DNA of 5,716 nt from an uncultured Sulfurimonas sp. GTDB taxonomy: Bacteria; Campylobacterota; Campylobacteria; Campylobacterales; Sulfurimonadaceae. A program made the position numbers and the translations under genes. Below are positions 1 to 5,275 of the stretch, in pieces; the first letter of the stretch is position 1; every line of letters starts with the position of its first letter. Location: positions 1 through 5,716 of the forward strand of contig CALDOC010000002.1 in the NCBI GenBank assembly GCA_937914675.1. The letters run 5' to 3'. The notes below the pieces were generated by a model. The model ran no database searches and was not told the origin of the DNA. It worked only from the letters and a program-made list of their open reading frames with translations.

Positions 1-1872
1 CAACAAGTAAAAGAGTTGCTCAAACAAGATAAAAAAACTTACGCCAACTTTGTAAAACCCATGCAGATAATGGATGAGCGTTTGGGACATTTTTTCACTC
101 CGCTTTCTCATCTCAACTCTGTGAACAACTCGAATGAGACGCAAAAAGTATATAGCGATTCGCTTCCAATCATTACCGAGTACTCAACCAAACTCTCGCA
201 AAGTTTAGAGATTTACAACGCTTACAAAGAGATATTCGCAAATGAAAAAGAGAGTCTCAACCATGAACAAAACAGAGTTTTAGAACTCAATATAAAGCAT
301 TTTGAGTTGAGCGGCGCGCATTTGGACGAGAAAACGAAGGCGAGACTTCAAGAGATAAACGTCAAACTAAGCGAACTCTCAAACAACTTCTCTCAAAACG
401 TTCTTGACGCGACAAACGCTTACGAGTACGTCATCACCGACGAAGCCGACGTAGACGGCGTCCCAGCTAGCGACAAAGAGAGCGCGAAGTTTGAAGAAGA
501 TGGAGAGACGAAATACAAGTTCACTCTTCAAATGCCCTCGTACGTCGCCTACATGACCTATGGTAAAAACGCACAAATCAGAGAAGAGTTGTACCGCGCT
601 TACGTAACGCGCGCGCCGCAAAACGCGGCTATAATTGACGAATTGTTGGCTTTAAAAAACGAGATGAGCAAACTTTTGGGTTTTGACAATTACGCGCAAT
701 ACTCACTCTCTTCAAAAATGGCTAAAGATGAAAAAAAGGTTGTGGACTTTTTAACGAGACTTATAACAAATTCAAAAGCGCAAGCGCATGAAGAGCTTAA
801 AGAACTCCAAGCGATAGCGCCTAAAACGCTAGAGAGCTTTGACAGCGCTTTTTACTCGGAAATACTCAAAAAAGAGCGTTACGACATAGACGAAGAGGAG
901 TATCGCCCATACTTTGAACAAAGAAGCGTCGTCAATGGCATGTTTAACTTTTTAGACAAGCTCTTTGGCGTTAGTTTTGTCAAAGTCGACGAAAAATTAT
1001 GGCACGAGAAAGCCTTCTCCTACGACCTTCATGTGGATGGAAAACTAAAAGCCAGACTCTATCTCGATTTAGAAGCGAGAGAGTCTAAAAGCGGTGGCGC
1101 TTGGATGCATAACTTTCAAACGCACTGTTTGGACGAAGACGCTCGTGAACAACTCGCTTCCGCGTTTATAGTGTGCAATTTTCCAGCTTCAAGCGAGAGC
1201 AACCCTTCTCTGCTTAGACATGACGACGTAGTGACCCTTTTTCATGAAATGGGTCACGCGATCCACCATGCGCTCAGTGGCGTAAATGAAAATGAGGTGA
1301 GCGGAGTCAATGGCGTAGAGTGGGACGCGGTTGAGTTTCCATCACAGTTTTTAGAAAACTTCGCTTATGAGCCTCAAGTGCTCAAGCTCTTTGCGACCCA
1401 TCATGAAAGCGCAGAAACAATCCCAGACGAAATGATAGAAAAACTCGTAAGAAGCAAAAACTTTTTATCCGCCATGGGAATGCTCAGACAGTTGGAATTT
1501 TCCATCTTTGATTTTAAACTCCACTCCGAAGTTTACAAAGGCGAAGAAGTGCAAAACCTTTTAAACGAGATACGAGCGGACACGGCGCTTATAAAAGCTC
1601 CCGAGTACAACAAGTTTCAAAATGGATTTTCTCACATATTTTCGGGTGGATACGCGGCTGGATATTATAGCTACAAATGGGCGGAAGTTCTAAGCGCCGA
1701 CGTGTTTTATAGCGTGGTTGACGAAGGAATTTTTGATTCAAAAACGGCCAAAAAATATCGTGAAATCATCTTAAACGGCGGAGGTTCTAAAAGCATGGAA
1801 ATTCTTTTTCAAGAACTTATGGGTAGAGACGCGGATACTGATAGACTTCTTCGTTTAAACGGCATAAAATAG
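1..1872 (+). CDS. M3-family zinc oligopeptidase (PrlC/OpdA-like), 5'-partial
   Basis: Cytoplasmic metallopeptidase of family M3 (thimet oligopeptidase/oligopeptidase A group), expected to cleave short peptides such as proteolysis products and cleaved signal peptides. The frame is open to the left edge (QQVKE precedes a TTG at 16), so the gene starts outside the window. 623 residues are visible, and family members of about 650-690 aa suggest only a few dozen are missing. Counting from base 1, the zinc and catalytic motif HEMGH is at residues 415-419 (bases 1243-1257). The third zinc ligand is Glu445 in DAVEFPSQ, 30 residues after the first His, as expected for M3. Near the C-terminus HIFSGGYAAGYYSYKWAEV (545-563) carries the substrate-binding His and Tyr residues typical of PrlC/OpdA. 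The catalytic centre is intact, so the enzyme should be active. The stop TAG at 1870 shares its G with the GTG start of the next gene, which suggests co-transcription. The family is certain; orthology to prlC is likely but not proven. Confidence 0.95.
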   Translation, partial: QQVKELLKQDKKTYANFVKPMQIMDERLGHFFTPLSHLNSVNNSNETQKVYSDSLPIITEYSTKLSQSLEIYNAYKEIFANEKESLNHEQNRVLELNIKHFELSGAHLDEKTKARLQEINVKLSELSNNFSQNVLDATNAYEYVITDEADVDGVPASDKESAKFEEDGETKYKFTLQMPSYVAYMTYGKNAQIREELYRAYVTRAPQNAAIIDELLALKNEMSKLLGFDNYAQYSLSSKMAKDEKKVVDFLTRLITNSKAQAHEELKELQAIAPKTLESFDSAFYSEILKKERYDIDEEEYRPYFEQRSVVNGMFNFLDKLFGVSFVKVDEKLWHEKAFSYDLHVDGKLKARLYLDLEARESKSGGAWMHNFQTHCLDEDAREQLASAFIVCNFPASSESNPSLLRHDDVVTLFHEMGHAIHHALSGVNENEVSGVNGVEWDAVEFPSQFLENFAYEPQVLKLFATHHESAETIPDEMIEKLVRSKNFLSAMGMLRQLEFSIFDFKLHSEVYKGEEVQNLLNEIRADTALIKAPEYNKFQNGFSHIFSGGYAAGYYSYKWAEVLSADVFYSVVDEGIFDSKTAKKYREIILNGGGSKSMEILFQELMGRDADTDRLLRLNGIK

Positions 1873-2876
1873 TGAGAATTTTTTTTCTCCTGTTTTTTTT
1901 AAGCACTCTAATGTTTGGAGAGACAACTTTGAAAATAGCGACTTACAACGTAGAAAATTTATTTGACTTGCGCAAAAGCGGACGGGAATACCCAGAGTAC
2001 GTTCCAAACACAAACGCGAACTGGAATCAAAAAACATACGACGTCAAACTCAAAAACATCGCTAAAGTAATCAAAGAGTTAAACGCCGACGTTATAGCTT
2101 TGCAAGAGATAGAGTCTCTTCAAGCGCTCAAGGATTTACGATTTTCTTTAAAACAAGCTGGAGTTTATTATGAGTATTTTAAAATTGCGGACTCGAAAAA
2201 CACCACAGTTAACGTTGCAATTTTAAGCAAACTACCTTTTGTCTACGCTAAAGAGATAGCCGTGACTTCCTCTTATCAATACAGAAATGTTTTGGAAGCG
2301 AAATTTAAAATCAATGGCAAAGATTTGTTTATATTGGTCAATCACTGGAAAGCCAAATCCGGACCTGAAAGCATGCGAATAATTTCAGCAAAAAAGGTAA
2401 AAAGCAGAGTGCGAGAACTCGGCTTTGACAAAAATATAATTTTACTCGGCGACTTTAATTCCGACTATGAAGAAAACATCAAGTTTCTCAGAAAAAGAAA
2501 ACTTAACGATACTGGAGGAAAGACGGGAATCAATGACGTTCTAGGCACGAAATTCCAAAAAAGCAGAGCGTCGCAAACTAAGCCTGACAAAGAAAATTTT
2601 TACAACTTATGGTATGACGAGGAGGAGGATCAGAGATACTCGTATATTTTTAGTGGCAAAAAAGAGGCTATGGACAACATGCTTATTTCTCAATCGCTTC
2701 TAAATGATAACGACGTAAAGTATAAACATGACTCAATCCAATCATACAAAGCCCAATATCTGTTTAAAGGCAAACAAATATACAGATGGCAAACAACAAG
2801 AAAAAAACCTTATAAACATACGGCAAAAGGCTATTCCGATCATTTACCGGTTACAGCGGAGTTTATTGTGAAATAA
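1872..2876 (+). CDS. Exported endonuclease/exonuclease/phosphatase (EEP) family protein
   Basis: Metal-dependent phosphoesterase fold (DNase I/exonuclease III/sphingomyelinase superfamily), 334 aa, substrate unknown. The N-terminus, MR followed by a hydrophobic run to about residue 15 and then FGET, looks like a signal peptide cleaved near residue 16, so the mature protein is probably periplasmic or secreted. All expected active-site motifs are present in order: TYNVENLFD (Asn26), ALQEIE (Glu79, metal), VNHWKAKSG (His158), LLGDFNSD (Asp194, Asn196), MDNM (Asp268) and SDHLP (Asp323, His324). The start is GTG at 1872, overlapping the peptidase stop by one base. The in-frame ATG at 1911 would remove the signal peptide and has no better ribosome site. 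No clear Shine-Dalgarno precedes the GTG, so translation is probably coupled to the peptidase gene. The 3' end overlaps convergent ung by 14 bp. It could be an extracellular nuclease for DNA scavenging or a phosphatase or lipase; sequence alone does not decide. The fold is certain, the function open. Confidence 0.9.
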   Translation: MRIFFLLFFLSTLMFGETTLKIATYNVENLFDLRKSGREYPEYVPNTNANWNQKTYDVKLKNIAKVIKELNADVIALQEIESLQALKDLRFSLKQAGVYYEYFKIADSKNTTVNVAILSKLPFVYAKEIAVTSSYQYRNVLEAKFKINGKDLFILVNHWKAKSGPESMRIISAKKVKSRVRELGFDKNIILLGDFNSDYEENIKFLRKRKLNDTGGKTGINDVLGTKFQKSRASQTKPDKENFYNLWYDEEEDQRYSYIFSGKKEAMDNMLISQSLLNDNDVKYKHDSIQSYKAQYLFKGKQIYRWQTTRKKPYKHTAKGYSDHLPVTAEFIVK

Positions 2877-3534
2877 GACACCACTCTATCGCTCCTTTTG
2901 AGTGTTCTTTCAGATACTCGTTAGCTTTAGAAAAAGGCTTTGAGCCAAAAAAACCTCTATACGCCGATAGTGGCGAAGGATGAGCGGATTTTAAAATCAG
3001 ATGTCTGCTCGTGTCTATCAGAGCCTCTTTCTTTTGTGATGGGGAGCCCCATAAAATAAAAACCATATTTTCATATTGATATGAAAGTTTACGAATGACG
3101 CTATCGCTAAATATCTCCCATCCCCTATTTTTATGAGAATTAGGTTTAGACTCTTCAACGCTTAAAACGCTATTGATAAGCAAAACGCCCTGCTCGGCCC
3201 ATTTTGTCAAGTTGCCAGAAGCTGGAGTCTCACATGACACATCGTCAAGTAGCTCTTTATATATATTTCTTAATGAAGGCGGTATCTTGCATCGCTCACA
3301 AACCGAAAATGCCAGGCCATTCGCCTGATTGAGCCCATGATATGGATCTTGACCTATTATGACGACTTTTACGTCTTGCGGAGCTATTAAATTAAAAGCC
3401 CTAAAGATATTTTCATACTTAGGAAATATCGTTTTTGTTTTATACTCTTCTTCTACGAATTTTTGTAGTTCTACAAAATAATCTTTTTTAAATTCATCAT
3501 TAAAAAAAGCCAACCAATCACTGTTTAAAATCAT
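2863..3534 (-). CDS. ung: Uracil-DNA glycosylase, family 1
   Basis: Excises uracil from DNA, the first step of base-excision repair after cytosine deamination or dUMP misincorporation. It is cytoplasmic and acts as a monomer. With the start used here the protein has 223 aa, normal for bacterial Ung. Motifs: GQDPYHG at 61-67 (Asp63 is the water-activating Asp, Phe76 in GLAFSV stacks on uracil), LINSVLSVE (Asn121 reads the base), WGSPSQKK, and HPSPLSAYRGFFG at 185-197 (catalytic His185 and the DNA-intercalating loop). Numbering is within two residues of E. coli Asp64/His187. The frame stays open to an upstream ATG at 3588, but that codon lies upstream of a strong extended -10 at 3569-3577 and adds 18 residues unlike Ung, so ATG at 3534 is preferred. 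A weak GGA lies 5 nt before it. The gene has its own promoter and is not in an operon here. Its 3' end overlaps the convergent EEP gene. Function is certain, the start fairly so. Confidence 0.95.
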   Translation of the reverse strand: MILNSDWLAFFNDEFKKDYFVELQKFVEEEYKTKTIFPKYENIFRAFNLIAPQDVKVVIIGQDPYHGLNQANGLAFSVCERCKIPPSLRNIYKELLDDVSCETPASGNLTKWAEQGVLLINSVLSVEESKPNSHKNRGWEIFSDSVIRKLSYQYENMVFILWGSPSQKKEALIDTSRHLILKSAHPSPLSAYRGFFGSKPFSKANEYLKEHSKGAIEWCLISQ

Positions 3535-3568
3535 CTTTGTCCATTTTATTGTTTTAACTAAGAAGTCA

Positions 3569-3577
3569 ATTATATCA
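3569..3577 (-). promoter_or_regulatory. Extended -10 promoter for ung
   Basis: Read on the minus strand the site is TGATATAAT, a perfect extended -10 (TGnTATAAT), with TATAAT at 3574-3569. No -35 hexamer is seen about 17 nt upstream; that place holds a T-run (TTTTTC, 3597-3592). Epsilonproteobacterial sigma-70 promoters are known to lack a conserved -35 and to use T-rich tracts upstream of the -10. The predicted transcript start is near 3562, giving a leader of about 28 nt to the ATG at 3534. This excludes the ATG at 3588 for this promoter. Confidence 0.7.
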
Positions 3578-3588
3578 TGCAAAATCAT

Positions 3589-3646
3589 TAAGAAAAAGCG
3601 TAAAATATAAAATTTGATAAAATCAAAATTTTTTGTTCAAAAACAC
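3589..3646. other. A/T-rich divergent promoter spacer between ung and the tRNA operon
   Basis: Almost pure A/T with short A- and T-tracts in both directions, lying between the ung -10 (minus) and the tRNA -35 (plus). It holds no open frame. It probably serves both promoters, as T-tracts upstream of the ung -10 and as an UP-like element for the tRNA promoter. A small palindrome TTTGAT/ATCAAA (3613-3618/3622-3627) sits in the middle and may be chance. Confidence 0.5.
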
Positions 3647-3675
3647 TTGCATTCTAAAATAAAATTTGCTATAAT
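3647..3675 (+). promoter_or_regulatory. Sigma-70 promoter of the tRNA-fMet/tRNA-Gln operon
   Basis: The -35 is TTGCAT (3647-3652), the spacer is exactly 17 nt, and the -10 is TATAAT (3670-3675). A TG one base upstream of the -10 (TGcTATAAT) also makes it an extended -10. The upstream stretch 3601-3645 is almost all A/T with A- and T-tracts, which could act as an UP element. The expected start is A3682, about 46 nt before tRNA-fMet. A promoter with both boxes and an extended -10 fits a highly transcribed stable-RNA operon. Confidence 0.8.
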
Positions 3676-3679
3676 TCCG

Positions 3680-3720
3680 TCAAGTTAAAGAAATGAGTTA
3701 AACTTATAACTAAAACTTGA
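3680..3720 (+). repeat. Nested inverted repeats in the tRNA operon leader
   Basis: An outer 7-bp inverted repeat TCAAGTT (3680-3686) / AACTTGA (3714-3720) encloses an inner 5-bp repeat AGTTA (3696-3700) / TAACT (3707-3711) with a 6-nt loop. If transcription starts at A3682, the outer arm loses two bases and keeps a 5-bp stem. The element fills most of the leader between promoter and tRNA-fMet. It may be a processing structure or chance in A/T-rich DNA. Confidence 0.4.
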
Positions 3721-3727
3721 AAAATTT

Positions 3728-3804
<77 letters not shown>

Positions 3805-3813
3805 ATCGTATGA

Positions 3814-3888
3814 TGGGGTGTCGCCAAGCGGTAAGGCAGTAGCTTTTGGTGCTACCATTCAGGGGTTCGAATCCCTTCACCCCATCCA
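3814..3888 (+). tRNA. tRNA-Gln (UUG)
   Basis: A complete 75-nt cloverleaf with encoded CCA (3886-3888), 9 nt after tRNA-fMet and so almost certainly in the same transcript. The acceptor arm TGGGGTG pairs fully with CACCCCA (U1-A72 pair). The D-arm is GCC...GGC, the anticodon stem GTAGC/GCTAC, the loop TTTTGGT with anticodon TTG at 3846-3848. The T-arm AGGGG/CCCTT includes one G-U pair around TTCGAAT. The discriminator base is T73 (3885), whereas E. coli tRNA-Gln has G73. Campylobacterota generally lack GlnRS and make Gln-tRNA through misacylation by a GluRS followed by GatCAB amidation; that is family knowledge and not visible here. Confidence 0.97.
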
Positions 3889-3963
3889 ACTTCAACAATA
3901 AAATCTCAAAACAAAAAATTAACCATTCAGTAAAAAATCATCAAAAATAAAAAATATTCTTGA
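3889..3963. other. A-rich spacer between tRNA-Gln and the convergent methyltransferase
   Basis: 75 bp with several runs of five or six A on the plus strand and no open frame. No GC-rich hairpin plus T-run follows tRNA-Gln in the plus direction, so the tRNA transcript has no recognisable intrinsic terminator here. In the minus direction the right half forms the weak candidate terminator listed separately. Confidence 0.6.
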
Positions 3964-3964
3964 T
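3932..3964 (-). terminator. Candidate A/U-rich terminator of the coaX-hisG-methyltransferase transcript
   Basis: Read on the minus strand, ATCAAGAATA (3964-3955) pairs with TATTTTTGAT (3949-3940) over ten positions, including one G-U, closing a five-T loop. Two bases later comes a run of six T (3937-3932). The hairpin begins at the last base of the methyltransferase stop codon. It has a single G-C pair, so it would be weak. On the plus strand the G-U becomes an A-C mismatch and no T-run follows directly, so the element favours minus-strand transcripts. Confidence 0.4.
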
Positions 3965-4647
3965 TATCGTTTCTTAAATATTAAAAGAGTTTTGTCTTCC
4001 TTGTCATAAAGAGAAAAAGTTTGTTTCTCTATAAGCTTCAATCCATCCAACTTTTGAAACGTTTTAATTTTATGAAAATATTGGATTATTGTATCTTGAT
4101 ATTTTGTATATTTTCCATCTTCACTCTTTTCAAAAAGCGTAAACTTCGTATGCAGTTCATCATTTTCAAAAGTTGCGTCAACCGATAAAAATTCATTATC
4201 TCGATCACTACTCATGGTTCCCTCGGCTACGTCGCTAAATCCATAACGAGTGTTTATGTCCGCTATGAAAACTCCATCGTCATTCAATCTATCGGCAACC
4301 GCGTTTAAAAATTCGAGTAACTCTTTTTCATTTAAAAAGTTAAGCACGTCAAAGACGCTCACAACCGCGTCGTATTTTCCTTGCGCCTTTGCCACGTCGA
4401 TACACTCAGCGTCAAGACCAATGGACTTGCACTCTTCCACCATAACGGAGCTTAAATCAACGCCTTTACAAATTACGCCATCGCTGGTCATTCTCTTCAT
4501 AAATCCACCGCGACCACAACCAACGTCTAAAAGAGTCTTTATATCGTAATCGTCAAGCTCGGAGCGATACAAATCATAAAGGGCCTCAGTGGCTTCTTCG
4601 ATGCCCAAAAGATGTTCGGCTTTCGCGTATAAGTCCAAGTTTGTCAT
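3964..4647 (-). CDS. Class I SAM-dependent methyltransferase, substrate unknown
   Basis: A 227-aa soluble protein with a Rossmann-type methyltransferase core. Motif I is LLDVGCGRGGF (39-49), the glycine-rich SAM-binding loop. The acidic end of beta-2 is GVDLS (62-66, Asp64, expected to hold the SAM ribose). FDVLNFLNEKELLEFL (99-114) and DGVFIADINTR (124-134) fit the later core strands. From about residue 150 to the end it is rich in alternating charged and aromatic strands (DATFENDELHTKFTLF and similar), an added beta-sheet as in many small-molecule methyltransferases of the Methyltransf_25 type. No DNA-methylase motif (NPPY/DPPY) or zinc ligands are seen. The ATG lies 1 nt after the hisG stop with no clear Shine-Dalgarno, which indicates translational coupling, so it is last in the coaX-hisG-methyltransferase transcript. 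The substrate cannot be read from the sequence. The fold is certain. Confidence 0.9.
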   Translation of the reverse strand: MTNLDLYAKAEHLLGIEEATEALYDLYRSELDDYDIKTLLDVGCGRGGFMKRMTSDGVICKGVDLSSVMVEECKSIGLDAECIDVAKAQGKYDAVVSVFDVLNFLNEKELLEFLNAVADRLNDDGVFIADINTRYGFSDVAEGTMSSDRDNEFLSVDATFENDELHTKFTLFEKSEDGKYTKYQDTIIQYFHKIKTFQKLDGLKLIEKQTFSLYDKEDKTLLIFKKR

Positions 4648-4648
4648 A

Positions 4649-5275
4649 TTAAGCTTTTTGCTCAGCTTGTATTATTGCGTTTATCTTTTCATAAATGTCC
4701 AACACTTCGTCTTTTTTAGCGATGTAGCTATTTTTGTTGGCTATCAAGTATGTGGAACTTGTCATGATGTCTTCAACGACTTCTAAACCATTTTGCTTCA
4801 TGGTCGCGCCAGTTTCAACGACGTCAACGATCATGTCGGCGAGTCCTATCAAAGGGGCGAGTTCTATGGAACCATAAAGTTTAATAATTTCAACGCTTAC
4901 AGCCCTCTCTTCAAAATAGCGTTTAGTAATGTTTACCATTTTGGAGGCGACTTTAATTTCTGGTTTTGTCAAATCAAGTTTTTCGCCATTTCTCATGCCA
5001 ATGGAAACTTTGCATATGCCGCGTTTTAGATCAAGCAGACGCACTACGTCAAGCCCCTGCTCTTCCAAAGTGTCAAGTCCCACCACTCCAATGTCCGCCG
5101 CTTGATGATAAACGTAAGTGGCGACGTCTTGATTTCTTACAAGTAAAAAACGAAATTTAGGAGTCTCTAAAATCAACTTTCTGTCATCAAACTTAAAACT
5201 ATCACCAAAGATAGTCTCGAATATCTCTAACGTCTCTTTAGCTATTCGACCTTTTGGGAGTGCAACCGTTAACAT
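4649..5275 (-). CDS. hisG: ATP phosphoribosyltransferase, short-form catalytic subunit
   Basis: Catalyses the first and committed step of histidine synthesis: ATP + PRPP to N1-(5-phosphoribosyl)-ATP + PPi, in the cytoplasm. At 208 aa it is the short form (HisG-S), lacking the C-terminal ACT-like histidine-binding domain of long HisG (about 290-300 aa). Short HisG is known to need HisZ, a HisRS-like regulatory subunit, for activity and feedback control; no hisZ is in this window. Motifs: the N-terminal ALPKGRI (5-11), DIGVVGLDTLEE (61-72), and the PRPP-binding loop DVVETGATMKQNG (151-163). Neither end is truncated: it starts at the canonical ALPKGR position and ends in a normal terminal helix. 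ATG at 5275 overlaps the coaX stop by 7 bp, and AAAAGG (minus strand, 5288-5283) gives a ribosome site at good spacing. No other his gene is adjacent, so it is separated from the rest of its pathway. Confidence 0.95.
   Translation of the reverse strand: MLTVALPKGRIAKETLEIFETIFGDSFKFDDRKLILETPKFRFLLVRNQDVATYVYHQAADIGVVGLDTLEEQGLDVVRLLDLKRGICKVSIGMRNGEKLDLTKPEIKVASKMVNITKRYFEERAVSVEIIKLYGSIELAPLIGLADMIVDVVETGATMKQNGLEVVEDIMTSSTYLIANKNSYIAKKDEVLDIYEKINAIIQAEQKA

Noticed and set aside
379..621. Minus-strand open frame inside the peptidase gene
   Set aside because: It is antisense to a well-conserved coding region, has no ribosome site and no recognisable protein features. The same holds for frames at 1855-2037 (minus), 4250-4549, 4589-4786, 4793-5029 and 4966-5160 (plus).
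1911..1913. Alternative ATG start of the EEP gene
   Set aside because: It would remove the hydrophobic signal segment and has no better ribosome site than the GTG at 1872.
2881..2910. CACTC/GAGTG inverted repeat just past the EEP stop as a terminator
   Set aside because: Only five pairs with a long loop and no proper T-run, and it lies inside the coding end of ung.
3535..3588. N-terminal extension of ung to an ATG at 3588
   Set aside because: It contains the ung promoter, has no ribosome site, and adds 18 residues that do not look like the Ung N-terminus. A weaker TATATT at 3609-3604 could in principle serve it, but it has no TG extension.
3613..3627. Palindrome TTTGAT/ATCAAA in the ung-tRNA spacer as an operator
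   Set aside because: Six A/T-rich pairs in an almost pure A/T spacer are expected by chance; there is no second copy.
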